Source of the DNA: Flavobacterium amnicola
GTDB taxonomy: Bacteria; Bacteroidota; Bacteroidia; Flavobacteriales; Flavobacteriaceae
Direction: 5' to 3'
Assembly: GCF_004122165.1 (NCBI RefSeq)
Contig: NZ_SBKO01000002.1
Location: 496,001 to 560,000 of the forward strand
DNA: 64,000 nt
Part shown: positions 49,543-57,983 of the stretch, in pieces
Layout: each line of letters begins with the position of its first letter
Position numbering within the stretch: position 1 is the stretch's first letter
Notes under the pieces: model-generated
Told to the model about the DNA's origin: nothing
Database searches by the model: none
Seen by the model: only the letters and a program-made list of their open reading frames with translations
Position numbers and translations under genes: made by a program

Positions 49543-50214
49543 ATGAGTAAATTTTTGAAGTATTTCGTAATTGTTAGCATTGTTTATTTGGCCTTTATCG
49601 TTTTTGGAAAAGAAGATATTGCTTGGTATTTAAAACCTCTTTTATTGCCTTGTTTGCTATTAGCTGTGAATGAATCAAGTGAATTTACAACCAAAAAATT
49701 ATTGTTATCCGCACTTGTCTTTTCTTGGATTGGAGATGTCGTTTTACTTTTTGCTGATAAAGGAGAATTGTATTTTATTTTTGGACTGGTTTCGTTTTTA
49801 ATAGCCCATATTTTATTCATTTTCTTGTTTATCAAGCAAGAAGCCTACAAAACCCCAAATAAAGCCTTATTTGGTTTGGGAGTAGTATTTATCGCAGGTT
49901 ATTTATTTGTAATGCTAACGGTTTTATTTCCAACCTTGGGTGATTTAAAAATTCCCGTTTCAGTCTATGCTTTTACAATTTCATTAATGCTGGTGATGGC
50001 AATTCGCGGTGGACTAACCTGGCGCAATCCAATGAATTTATTGATTTTAAATGGAGCAATATCATTTGTAGTTTCGGATAGTATCTTGGCCATGAATAAA
50101 TTTTACACGGCACTACCAAATGCTTCGCTTTTAATTATGTCAACCTATTTGATAGCACAATACTTAATTACATTCGGAGTTTTGAAATTGAATGAGCAGG
50201 CTGCAAAAGAATAA
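49543..50214 (+). CDS. Lysoplasmalogenase (YhhN/TMEM86 family)
   Basis: A 223-residue membrane protein with about eight hydrophobic segments. Both acidic motifs of the family are present: SWIGDVVLLFAD near 64-75 and SDSILAMNKFY near 178-188. TMEM86B and bacterial YhhN homologues hydrolyse the vinyl-ether bond of lysoplasmalogens. It starts 1 bp after the AGMO-like gene, so the two are one operon. Activity is inferred from family. Confidence 0.87.
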   Translation: MSKFLKYFVIVSIVYLAFIVFGKEDIAWYLKPLLLPCLLLAVNESSEFTTKKLLLSALVFSWIGDVVLLFADKGELYFIFGLVSFLIAHILFIFLFIKQEAYKTPNKALFGLGVVFIAGYLFVMLTVLFPTLGDLKIPVSVYAFTISLMLVMAIRGGLTWRNPMNLLILNGAISFVVSDSILAMNKFYTALPNASLLIMSTYLIAQYLITFGVLKLNEQAAKE

Positions 50215-50242
50215 ATCAATTTTCACTTCATGATAAAAAATA

Positions 50243-50272
50243 GCAGAGCCGAATGGATTCCATTCGGCTCTG
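50243..50272. terminator. Terminator between convergent YhhN and YeeE-type genes
   Basis: Perfect 13-bp stem starting CAGAGCCGAATGG with a 3-nt loop (50244-50272). A T-run follows on the minus strand, so it mainly serves the transporter genes. Confidence 0.75.
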
Positions 50273-50299
50273 ACGTTTTAAACCAAAGTCTTTTATATT

Positions 50300-50713
50300 T
50301 TAATGAGGTAACTTGTCTTTAAGCAAACCGTACAAATAAGTCCCTAAAAGAGCACCAAAAAGCACTACAGCGATTGCTGGAACTCCTGTGCCCAAAAGAA
50401 TAAAAATAGGTCCTGGACAAGAACCCACAAGTCCCCACCCTAATCCAAACATAATACCTCCAAAAAGGTAACGAGCAATACTTTTTTCTTTATCTAAGAT
50501 TTCTATAGGTTGTCCTTTATAATCTTTAATTTCTTTTTTCTTGATAAATCGAATACCACAAACACCGGTAATTACAGCAATACCAATAATTCCATACATA
50601 TGGAAAGACTGAAACATAAACATTTCATAAATGCGATACCACGAAATGGCTTCAGATTTGGTTAAAACAATTCCGAATAAAATTCCAACAGCAAAAAAGC
50701 GAAATAATTTCAT
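50300..50713 (-). CDS. YeeE/YedE (DUF6691) transporter half 2
   Basis: A 137-residue membrane protein with four hydrophobic segments. The conserved GLVGSCPGPIFILLGTG (about 94-110) contains the family cysteine. Together with the 185-residue protein encoded 1 bp upstream it corresponds to the two halves of a YeeE/YedE permease, a family that moves thiosulfate or related sulfur compounds. Substrate inferred. Confidence 0.87.
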   Translation of the reverse strand: MKLFRFFAVGILFGIVLTKSEAISWYRIYEMFMFQSFHMYGIIGIAVITGVCGIRFIKKKEIKDYKGQPIEILDKEKSIARYLFGGIMFGLGWGLVGSCPGPIFILLGTGVPAIAVVLFGALLGTYLYGLLKDKLPH

Positions 50714-50714
50714 A

Positions 50715-51272
50715 TTAGAAAATAATGGGGATTAAGAAATGAGCCATAACTAACCCACCAACAAAAAAACCAACAACTGCAATTAAAGAAGGAAGTTGAA
50801 AATTACTCAATCCAGAAATAGCATGCCCTGAAGTACATCCACCAGCATAAGGTGTCCCGAAACCAATTAAAAAGCCACCTAATAAAAGTAACAAAAACCC
50901 TTTAGGACTTGTCAAAGCTTCCATACTAAAAAGAGCATCCGGAAGGAATTTGCCATTAGGAGCATCGATCCCTATATGTTGTAACTGTGCAATGGTTTTA
51001 GGATTAATATCAATATTACTAGCGTTTCCTAAAAAATGATAGGCGATAAATCCTCCAACAATAGAACCCAATACAATTGCTAAATTCCATTTTTGCTCTC
51101 TCCAATCAAAATTAAAATAAGAAGCAGTCTTACTTCCACCCGACATAGAACAAATAGTTCTCAGATTGGAAGACATTCCGAACGTTTTACCAAAATAGGT
51201 CAACAACAACATTACTACTCCAATCAAGAAACCCGAAACAGACCAGTGCCATGTATTTGTAATAAACTCCAT
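50715..51272 (-). CDS. YeeE/YedE transporter half 1
   Basis: A 185-residue membrane protein with about five hydrophobic segments and the conserved GTPYAGGCTSGHAISGLSNF near 139-158, whose cysteine serves sulfur relay in thiosulfate permeases. It is the first gene of the two-gene minus-strand operon. No rhodanese or other sulfur gene is next to it. Confidence 0.87.
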   Translation of the reverse strand: MEFITNTWHWSVSGFLIGVVMLLLTYFGKTFGMSSNLRTICSMSGGSKTASYFNFDWREQKWNLAIVLGSIVGGFIAYHFLGNASNIDINPKTIAQLQHIGIDAPNGKFLPDALFSMEALTSPKGFLLLLLGGFLIGFGTPYAGGCTSGHAISGLSNFQLPSLIAVVGFFVGGLVMAHFLIPIIF

Positions 51273-51341
51273 TTAAAAGTATTTTATGCAAAAATAGAAG
51301 TTTACCGCAATATTCAAAGCATAACCTTCTAAAAAACAAAA

Positions 51342-51363
51342 AGCACTTCCCGAAGAAAGTGCT
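51342..51363 (-). terminator. Orphan terminator upstream of the YeeE-type operon
   Basis: AGCACTT / AAGTGCT with an 8-nt loop, followed on the minus strand by TTTTGTTTTTT. It would stop minus-strand transcription before the transporter genes, but no minus-strand gene lies upstream. Confidence 0.55.
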
Positions 51364-51522
51364 CAAGTTGAAATTTGGACATACTTTTAAATTAACCCAA
51401 CCAATATATAATGAAAAAATAGTATCCAAAATTTTGAAAGCAAAGCCTTCAAAACCAAATTTCGGTACAAATCTACAACGCAATTCGGTATAAATCCAAA
51501 TTTTATAACAAAAATTCACTGT

Positions 51523-51551
51523 TTTGTTATTAAATATTCTCATTATATTTG
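51523..51551 (+). promoter_or_regulatory. Promoter of the 51568 lipoprotein gene
   Basis: TTTG (51523-51526), 17 bp, TATATTTG (51544-51551), 16 bp before the ATG. Confidence 0.7.
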
Positions 51552-51567
51552 TTTAAAATTTAAACCT

Positions 51568-52023
51568 ATGAAAATATTGCCCCTTTTACTCCTTTCAACG
51601 GTTTTGATGTTAAGTTCTTGCATCAGTACTAGAAATACGATTAGAAATATTGATGATAATATTCCTGGGCCTGCCCTAAACGAAGACTATAATAGCTTTA
51701 TCATTACCAAAAAAGCGACCAATAAAAAATATGCCTATAATGAAAATTATCCTGTAAATGTTGGGTTCACCACTTTGGAAGACGGTCTCAACAATCAAAT
51801 ACGTTTTTTAAATGCGTTAGCAGGACCTAAAGGTGAAAAGATAACCTACAAACTTGTCGATACTTGCTGTCCGTTTCCTACTAAAAAAAGTGATATGGGA
51901 GCAGGAATGTTAGATATTTTTGAAATTAATTACGAAGGACAATCGAAACCAATTCTACTCTACATCAATAAATTTGAACGAGGAGAAGTAATGATTCCTG
52001 TTGGTTTAACCAATAGAAAATAA
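51568..52023 (+). CDS. Lipoprotein of unknown function
   Basis: A 151-residue lipoprotein with signal MKILPLLLLSTVLMLSSC and lipidated Cys18. The mature part has a conserved-looking core: FTTLEDGLNNQIRFLNALAG near 72, VDTCCPFPTK near 102, and DIFEINYEGQ near 116. Homologues in Flavobacteria carry inconsistent names in my memory; no enzymatic motif supports any of them. Own promoter and terminator. Confidence 0.8.
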   Translation: MKILPLLLLSTVLMLSSCISTRNTIRNIDDNIPGPALNEDYNSFIITKKATNKKYAYNENYPVNVGFTTLEDGLNNQIRFLNALAGPKGEKITYKLVDTCCPFPTKKSDMGAGMLDIFEINYEGQSKPILLYINKFERGEVMIPVGLTNRK

Positions 52024-52024
52024 C

Positions 52025-52054
52025 AAAAAATCCCATCTGAATGATGGGATTTTT
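52025..52054. terminator. Bidirectional terminator between lipoprotein and cytochrome genes
   Basis: AAAAAATCCCATC / GATGGGATTTTTT, symmetrical with A and T flanks, between convergent genes. Confidence 0.85.
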
Positions 52055-52066
52055 TTATTTCATACC

Positions 52067-52366
52067 TTAAGTAAGATAATTATAAACTAAATCTTTTTGC
52101 TCGGCAGTCAATTTTGCTTTTGGAGCCATTCTGTCTACTGTTACCGCCCAACCTGATTTATCATGTTTGGTCACAGGAAACAATTTATGACATCTTGCAC
52201 AACTATTTTCATATAACGTTTTGCCTTCAGCTATCGCAGTTGGTAATTCTGTTTTTACTTCTTCGGTGACTTTAACTTCAGTATTAACAACAGGTGCGGT
52301 TACTTTTTTTGAACAGGAAAAAAATGCAACACTTAAAAGCGCAGCTACAAATAATTTAGTTTTCAT
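52067..52366 (-). CDS. Small c-type cytochrome lipoprotein
   Basis: A 99-residue lipoprotein with signal ending AFFSC (Cys18). A single heme site CARCH lies at about residues 56-60, and a distal methionine is available in DRMAPKAKLT. The short cytochrome c domain (about 42-99) fits an electron carrier anchored to a membrane facing the periplasm. Partners unknown; no oxidase genes are nearby. Confidence 0.85.
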   Translation of the reverse strand: MKTKLFVAALLSVAFFSCSKKVTAPVVNTEVKVTEEVKTELPTAIAEGKTLYENSCARCHKLFPVTKHDKSGWAVTVDRMAPKAKLTAEQKDLVYNYLT

Positions 52367-52403
52367 TTATTGACTGTTTTTTGGTTTGGGTAAAAATAAA
52401 AAA

Positions 52404-52427
52404 ATCCCAATAGAAAACTATTGGGAT
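52404..52427 (-). terminator. Terminator of the PPIase gene
   Basis: ATCCCAATAG / CTATTGGGAT with an AAAA loop and a T-run on the minus strand. Confidence 0.8.
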
Positions 52428-52464
52428 CATGCTTTTAATTTTAAGGAGTAAAATACATCAAGAT

Positions 52465-53397
52465 TTATTTCACATCCATCAACTCTACATCAAAAACTAA
52501 AGTGGCATTTGGTGGAATAACTCCTCCAGCACCTCTCTCACCGTATCCTAAATAAGCTGGAATCACAAAACGTGCTTTATCGCCTACTTGTAATAAGGCA
52601 ATACCTTCATCCCATCCTTCAATTACATTTCCACGTCCTAATGGAAATTCAATTGGTTTTTTTCTTGGATACGAACTATCAAACGTTTTTCCGTTTTCTA
52701 AAGAACCTGTATAATGAACCGATACTGTTTTACCTGCTTCTGCTTGTTTTCCGTTTCCTTTTTGAATGATTTTATAACGCAATCCGCTTTCTGTTTTTTC
52801 GAAACCAGCGGCTAATTTTTCCATAGCTTCTTCCGCTTGACGTTTTGCTTCCTCAATTCTTTTCAAACGAGAACCTTCAAACGTACGAAACGCTTCAATT
52901 GCATTCCACTTTTCTGCTTCTGCACCTACTCTAATAATTTCCACACTTTCCAATGCATCACCTTGAGCTACTGCATCTACCACGTCTTGACCTTCTACTA
53001 CATGTCCGAAAACCGAATGTTTTCCGTCTAACCATGGTGTTGGTACATGCGTGATAAAAAATTGTGTTCCGTTAGTCCCTGGACCTGCATTAGCCATCGA
53101 TAATACTCCTGGTTTGTCGTGGGTTAATGTTGGGTGAAATTCATCATCAAACTTATAACCACCATCACCTGTTCCTGTTCCAAGTGGACAACCACCTTGA
53201 ATCATAAAATCGGGAATGACACGGTGAAATTTCAATCCGTCATAATATTTTTGGCCTTGAGGCTTTACTGAGTTCTCTAGATTTCCTTCTGCTAAACCAA
53301 CGAAGTTACCAACAGTTCCTGGAGTTAAATCGTGAGTTAATTTTACTAAAATCGACCCTTTTGAAGTATTAAATTTTGCGTAAATACCGTCTTGCAT
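52465..53397 (-). CDS. Dual-family peptidyl-prolyl isomerase (cyclophilin-FKBP fusion)
   Basis: A 310-residue cytoplasmic protein with two different PPIase folds. Residues about 5-155 are a cyclophilin ([34 protein letters not shown]). A charged helical linker ([19 protein letters not shown], about 172-192) leads to an FKBP domain (about 200-310) with [18 protein letters not shown] and [17 protein letters not shown]. Fusions of this order are known as CFBP-type dual immunophilins, including in Flavobacteria. It accelerates prolyl isomerisation in folding; clients unknown. Confidence 0.93.
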   Translation of the reverse strand: MQDGIYAKFNTSKGSILVKLTHDLTPGTVGNFVGLAEGNLENSVKPQGQKYYDGLKFHRVIPDFMIQGGCPLGTGTGDGGYKFDDEFHPTLTHDKPGVLSMANAGPGTNGTQFFITHVPTPWLDGKHSVFGHVVEGQDVVDAVAQGDALESVEIIRVGAEAEKWNAIEAFRTFEGSRLKRIEEAKRQAEEAMEKLAAGFEKTESGLRYKIIQKGNGKQAEAGKTVSVHYTGSLENGKTFDSSYPRKKPIEFPLGRGNVIEGWDEGIALLQVGDKARFVIPAYLGYGERGAGGVIPPNATLVFDVELMDVK

Positions 53398-53445
53398 AGT
53401 ATATTTATTTAAATTTGAAGTGCAAAATTACGATAATAAATTCAA

Positions 53446-53904
53446 ATGGACGTCAAAATAATTGGGTACGATTCGCAATACAAAAATGATTTTATTCGAT
53501 TGAATACCGCATGGCTCGAAGAATATTTTTTTGTGGAACCTCATGATATTGCAACCTTTGAAAACATTGAGAAAGATATTATTGAAAAAGAAGGAGAGAT
53601 TTTTTTCTGTTTGGTGAATAATGAAATAGCGGGAACCGTTGCCATGATAAAAGGAAATGATGCTGTTTTTGAATTGGCTAAAATGGCTGTCGATAAAAAA
53701 TTTCAAGGAATGAAATTGAGTAATTTACTAATGGAAGCTTGTATTGCTTTTGCCACCCATAGAAAAGCGAAAAAGATATTTTTAGTCTCCAATACCAAAC
53801 TTTCTCCGGCTTTAAATTTATACCGAAAATACCACTTCATAGAAACACCACTGGATTCAACTGATTATGATAGAGCGGATATTCAAATGGAATTAATACT
53901 ATAA
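53446..53904 (+). CDS. GNAT acetyltransferase
   Basis: A 152-residue GNAT enzyme, divergent from the PPIase gene. The strand-loop VFELAKMAVDKKFQGMKLSNLLMEA (about 77-101) is the acetyl-CoA site, and LYRKYHFIET is the usual C-terminal element. The substrate is unknown. The methyltransferase gene begins 1 bp after its stop and a DUF1569 gene follows, so the three form an operon. Confidence 0.88.
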   Translation: MDVKIIGYDSQYKNDFIRLNTAWLEEYFFVEPHDIATFENIEKDIIEKEGEIFFCLVNNEIAGTVAMIKGNDAVFELAKMAVDKKFQGMKLSNLLMEACIAFATHRKAKKIFLVSNTKLSPALNLYRKYHFIETPLDSTDYDRADIQMELIL

Positions 53905-53905
53905 T

Positions 53906-54703
53906 ATGGAAGACTTCAACTACATCGAAATCAATAAAAAAACCTGGAACAATAAAACGGAAGTCCATGTGAATTCTGAATTTTATGATAACGAAAGTTT
54001 TTTAAAAGGAAAATCGACTTTAAACGAAATTGAATTACAACTTCTTGGCGATATTTCAGGAAAAAAAATACTGCATTTACAGTGTCATTTCGGGCAAGAT
54101 ACTATGAGTTTTTCGCGAATGGGCGCTCAAGCAACTGGTGTGGATTTATCTGACAAAGCCATTGAAAAAGCTAAAGAATTCAACACTCAATTAGGATTAG
54201 ATGCGCGATTTATTTGTTGTGACCTTTATGATTTACCCAACCATTTACACGAACAATTTGATATAGTGTTTACCAGTTACGGCACTATTGGCTGGTTACC
54301 CGATTTAGACAAATGGGCAAAAGTGGTTGCACGATTTTTAAAACCCACTGGAAGGTTTGTGTTTGCCGAATTTCATCCGATTGTTTGGATGTTTGATAAT
54401 GATTTCAAAGAAGTATTTTACAATTACTTCAATGTTTGCCCAATAATTGAAGACGAATCGGGCACTTATGCCGACCGTTACGCCAACATAGAAGCCAAAA
54501 CAATCACTTGGAACCATCCAACATCTGAAGTTTTAAACGCATTAATCAACAACGGATTAGAAATCAATTGTTTTAATGAGTATGATTATTCTCCTTACAA
54601 TTGTTTCAATCAAACCGAAGAATTTGAATTTAATAAATTCAGAATTAAACATTTGAAAAATAAAATCCCAATGGTATTTACAATATTGGCAACTAAAAAA
54701 TAA
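53906..54703 (+). CDS. Class I SAM-dependent methyltransferase
   Basis: A 265-residue cytoplasmic methyltransferase. Motif I is modified to HLQCHFGQDTMSF (near 52-64), as in a common subgroup with a cysteine in place of the first glycine. TGVDLSDKAIEKAKEF and IVFTSYGTIGWL follow. Substrate unknown. Middle gene of the GNAT, methyltransferase, DUF1569 operon. Confidence 0.87.
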   Translation: MEDFNYIEINKKTWNNKTEVHVNSEFYDNESFLKGKSTLNEIELQLLGDISGKKILHLQCHFGQDTMSFSRMGAQATGVDLSDKAIEKAKEFNTQLGLDARFICCDLYDLPNHLHEQFDIVFTSYGTIGWLPDLDKWAKVVARFLKPTGRFVFAEFHPIVWMFDNDFKEVFYNYFNVCPIIEDESGTYADRYANIEAKTITWNHPTSEVLNALINNGLEINCFNEYDYSPYNCFNQTEEFEFNKFRIKHLKNKIPMVFTILATKK

Positions 54704-54706
54704 TTT

Positions 54707-55153
54707 ATGAAAAGTATATTTAATCCTCGAGACAATCAAGAATTAATTTCAAGAATAGAAAAACTTACTCCAGAATCACAATCGATTTGGGGAAAAATGA
54801 CAGTTGATCAAATGTTATCACATTGCATTGCTCCTATTGATGTTGCTTTAGGTATTCAAACAATCAAAATGCCTTTTTTACTGGGTATACTTGGAAGAAT
54901 GATGAAAAACAAATGGCTTAATGCTCCAGAATTCAAGAAAAACACACCAACAGCAAAAGAATTTATTAGAATAAACCATTATGATTTTGAAAAATCAAAA
55001 CAAGAACTAATTGAAAAAACTCGAAAATTTCAAGAGGGTACAAAAGTTATTACGTTGGAAGTACACCCTTTTTGGGGTAAACTTTCTGCCGAAGACTGGA
55101 ATAATTTACAATGGAAACATTTAGACCATCATTTAAGACAGTTTGGAGTGTAA
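54707..55153 (+). CDS. DUF1569 (DinB-like) protein
   Basis: A 148-residue four-helix protein. KMTVDQMLSHCIAPIDVALG near 30-49, HPFWGKLSAEDWNNLQWKHLDHHLRQFG at the C-terminus, and the histidines at about 39 and 140-144 fit the DUF1569/DinB-like fold, which often binds a metal. Function unknown. It starts 3 bp after the methyltransferase stop. Confidence 0.85.
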   Translation: MKSIFNPRDNQELISRIEKLTPESQSIWGKMTVDQMLSHCIAPIDVALGIQTIKMPFLLGILGRMMKNKWLNAPEFKKNTPTAKEFIRINHYDFEKSKQELIEKTRKFQEGTKVITLEVHPFWGKLSAEDWNNLQWKHLDHHLRQFGV

Positions 55154-55165
55154 ACCTTATTAATT

Positions 55166-56305
55166 TTATCTTTCCGAATATTCGGTCATTTCTAAATCTT
55201 TATCAAATGGGCTTTTAGTAAAAGGATAAACGGCTTGTTTCACATATCCTTTTGGGAAATGCGCTTCTAATAAACCAGTATCTTCTGGCCAAACATTTTT
55301 AGGTAAATAATACGTTCCAAACATTTTATCAATGAATGGAAAAATGGTAGCAAAGTTTTTGCCATAATATTTTGGGTTTTTACAATGATGCCAATGATGG
55401 TATTGTGGCGTTGCAATAATATACCTTAAAAATCCAAAATTTATACGTGTATTCGCATGAATTAAAACGGCGTGAATTGCCATAAAGATAACATACACAT
55501 TAAACGTAATTGTAGAAAATCCTAAAACATACAATGGAATAAAAGCCATGCTTCGAGTAACAAAAATATCAATAAAATGAGTACGAGAACCCGCTAGCCA
55601 ATCCATATTTTCTGTAGAATGATGAATGGAATGAAAACGCCACATAAAACTATGTCTGTGAAAAAAGCGGTGCGTCCAGTATTGGAATAAATCTGTTAGA
55701 AAAAATGCTAAAAACAACTCCACTGCAAAGGGCATTGATTGTATAAAATGTTGAACACTCTCTAAACCCATTCCTCCAAAAAACAGTTTTGCCGGTTGTT
55801 GTGTAATGGTTCCAAAAAACTGAATAAACAAATGGCTAATCGTGAAATAAATCAAGTCTGTACGCCACTCATTATGAAAAGTAGGCTGATCTTTTCGTTT
55901 TGGAAACACAATTTCAATGGGTACAAATATTACAGCCATTAAAAACAAATCGAGAATAAGCCAATCTAAACCTAGATGCCATGCTGTTTTATCTACAGCC
56001 CTCGCATCAACATCAAAACCTCCTAAAACTATAGTTGCAGTACAAAACAAAATTCCAATTAGCGATAATTTTTGTTTGCTACTCACTAAAAAACTAGACA
56101 AAGCAAAGACAAAAGAAGCAATGATTGAACACATTAAAAAAACCCGCATGGATTCACCTGTATAGACTTCTCTAAATTCAGGTGTGGTTAGTTCTTCAGG
56201 ATATTTAAAACACAAAACGCCTAAAAAAGTTAAAATTCCTAGAAAAATTGAGGTATACCCACTTATTATTCCGTTTCCAAATTTTACACCATCTTTAATA
56301 TCCAT
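55166..56305 (-). CDS. Sterol desaturase/fatty acid hydroxylase superfamily protein
   Basis: A 379-residue membrane di-iron oxygenase with histidine boxes HRFFHRH near 219, HSIHHSTENMDW near 232 and YHHWHHC near 305. About four N-terminal membrane segments precede the catalytic part. It differs clearly from the AGMO-like protein at 48.3 kb in length and in the second box, so it acts on another lipid, perhaps a carotenoid or fatty acid. Substrate unknown. It converges with the DUF1569 gene. Confidence 0.85.
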   Translation of the reverse strand: MDIKDGVKFGNGIISGYTSIFLGILTFLGVLCFKYPEELTTPEFREVYTGESMRVFLMCSIIASFVFALSSFLVSSKQKLSLIGILFCTATIVLGGFDVDARAVDKTAWHLGLDWLILDLFLMAVIFVPIEIVFPKRKDQPTFHNEWRTDLIYFTISHLFIQFFGTITQQPAKLFFGGMGLESVQHFIQSMPFAVELFLAFFLTDLFQYWTHRFFHRHSFMWRFHSIHHSTENMDWLAGSRTHFIDIFVTRSMAFIPLYVLGFSTITFNVYVIFMAIHAVLIHANTRINFGFLRYIIATPQYHHWHHCKNPKYYGKNFATIFPFIDKMFGTYYLPKNVWPEDTGLLEAHFPKGYVKQAVYPFTKSPFDKDLEMTEYSER

Positions 56306-56373
56306 CTTTTTTTTTGGCTAATATATAAACTCATTAAATTACTTTCAACTATTTAATCAAAAAATATTGTTTG

Positions 56374-56381
56374 TACCTTTG
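56374..56381 (+). promoter_or_regulatory. -7 element of trmD
   Basis: TACCTTTG matches TAnnTTTG, 18 bp before the trmD ATG. Confidence 0.6.
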
Positions 56382-56398
56382 CCCTTCAAAAATAGTTT

Positions 56399-57079
56399 AT
56401 GCGCATCGATATTATTACCGTTTTACCTGAATTGTTACGAAGTCCTTTTGAAGCCTCTATCATGAAACGCGCTATCGACAAGGGCTTGGTAGAAGTTCAT
56501 TTTCACAACCTTCGCGATTATACCACCAACAAACAAAAAAGTGTAGACGATTATCAGTTTGGCGGAGGTGCAGGTATGGTTATGAGTGTACAACCTATCG
56601 ATGATTGTATTACGGCATTAAAAGCTGAGCGCAGTTATGATGAAGTCATTTATATGACTCCAGATGGCGAAACCTTAAACCAACAAATGGCCAATAAAAT
56701 GTCGATGTATGAAAACATTATCATTTTGTGCGGACATTACAAAGGCGTTGACCAACGCGTTCGCGATCATTTTATTACCAAAGAAATTTCCATTGGCGAT
56801 TATGTGCTTTCTGGTGGAGAATTAGGTGCTTTGGTCCTTTCCGATGCAATTATTCGATTAATCCCTGGGGTTTTAAGTGATGAGACTTCTGCCTTAACCG
56901 ATAGTTTTCAAGACAATTTACTTTCCCCTCCTATTTATACGCGTCCGGCAGAATATAAAGGATGGAAAGTACCCGAGGTTTTATTAAGTGGCCATTTTGC
57001 CAAAATTGAAAAATGGCGTGAGGATATGGCCTATGAGCATACTAAAAATAGACGACCTGATTTACTGGAGAATGAATAA
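56399..57079 (+). CDS. trmD: tRNA (guanine-37-N1)-methyltransferase TrmD
   Basis: A 226-residue SPOUT enzyme that methylates G37 next to the anticodon and prevents frameshifting. [12 protein letters not shown] near 50-61, [13 protein letters not shown] near 110-122 and [15 protein letters not shown] near 133-147 form the knotted SAM site. Full length. In many bacteria trmD is followed directly by rplS; here three accessory genes lie between them (57089-60551). Confidence 0.96.
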   Translation: MRIDIITVLPELLRSPFEASIMKRAIDKGLVEVHFHNLRDYTTNKQKSVDDYQFGGGAGMVMSVQPIDDCITALKAERSYDEVIYMTPDGETLNQQMANKMSMYENIIILCGHYKGVDQRVRDHFITKEISIGDYVLSGGELGALVLSDAIIRLIPGVLSDETSALTDSFQDNLLSPPIYTRPAEYKGWKVPEVLLSGHFAKIEKWREDMAYEHTKNRRPDLLENE

Positions 57080-57088
57080 TTTTAAAGT

Positions 57089-57910
57089 ATGCAGGAAATT
57101 GAAAAAATAAAAAATGTAATAATTTTTGTTGAGAAAAATTACAACAGACAAATTTCTCCTGCCGAACTAGAAAATGTTTCCAATTATTCTTATCGGAATA
57201 TTCAACGCATTTTCAAAAATATATTCAAAGAAAATATCGGAGAATACCAAAAAAGAATACGTCTAGAAAATGGTTTCAAACGTTTAATTTATTCTAATGA
57301 AACAATCTCTGATATTTCATTTTCAATAGGTTACGAAAGCAATCAAGCATTTACTAAGGCTTTTAACAAAAACTATTCCATAACCCCAAGAAAAGCAAGA
57401 GAAAACAAAGAATTGATCTTTAATGACTTTATAGCAAATATAGATTCAAAGTATGTGAAATCTGAAATTGTCAAGCTAAATTCAATTGAAGTTTATTATG
57501 ATTTAATAATCACTAATGATTATGATAATTCAACAATTAATAAACTTTGGGATAAAATATATGAGAATGCAAATTATAATTGCCAAATAGATTATTATGG
57601 TGTTATTGTTGACCAACCTCTACTTTCTATAAAATCAAAATGCAGATATGAAGCATGTTTTACTAAAAGTGAAACTAACATTAAAAAAGCTAAAACAAAA
57701 TTAATTGATGGTGGAAAATATATTAAATATACTCATTTCGGAAGTTATGATACTATTTTAGACACCTATCGATTTATATATAATGATTGGTTATTCCTTC
57801 AAAAATATGAAATTGATGCAAAACCAATCATTGAGCATTACCATACTGGTTCCATAAATGTTATTGATGAAGAAAAATACATAACTCACATTCTTATCCC
57901 TATAAAGTAA
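57089..57910 (+). CDS. AraC-family regulator with GyrI-like effector domain
   Basis: A 273-residue regulator of the Rob/SoxS-plus-GyrI type. The two HTH motifs are in residues 1-105 (ISPAELENVSNYSYRNIQRIFK and ISDISFSIGYESNQAFTKAFNKNY). The C-terminal part (about 118-273) looks like the GyrI-like small-molecule domain, ending EHYHTGSINV and ITHILIPIK. It starts 9 bp after trmD and precedes two deiminase genes; a TTGTC-N7-GACAA repeat lies in front of those. The gene is much richer in A+T than trmD, consistent with later acquisition. Confidence 0.87.
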   Translation: MQEIEKIKNVIIFVEKNYNRQISPAELENVSNYSYRNIQRIFKNIFKENIGEYQKRIRLENGFKRLIYSNETISDISFSIGYESNQAFTKAFNKNYSITPRKARENKELIFNDFIANIDSKYVKSEIVKLNSIEVYYDLIITNDYDNSTINKLWDKIYENANYNCQIDYYGVIVDQPLLSIKSKCRYEACFTKSETNIKKAKTKLIDGGKYIKYTHFGSYDTILDTYRFIYNDWLFLQKYEIDAKPIIEHYHTGSINVIDEEKYITHILIPIK

Positions 57911-57912
57911 GG

Positions 57913-57958
57913 TTGTCAATTTTGGACAATAACAATTAATTTTCACACTATACTTTTG
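57913..57958 (+). promoter_or_regulatory. Promoter and possible operator of the deiminase genes
   Basis: TACTTTTG (57951-57958) matches the -7 consensus, with TTTG at 57921-57924. The inverted repeat TTGTC / GACAA (57913-57917, 57925-57929) surrounds the upstream element and may bind the AraC-type regulator encoded just upstream. Confidence 0.45.
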
Positions 57959-57983
57959 GCATATCATTAAAAAACAACAAGAT

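Noticed and set aside
51187..51543. 118-codon minus-strand frame upstream of the YeeE/YedE operon
   Set aside because: Overlaps the start of the transporter gene in another frame and reads through a terminator; composition is typical of AT-rich non-coding DNA.
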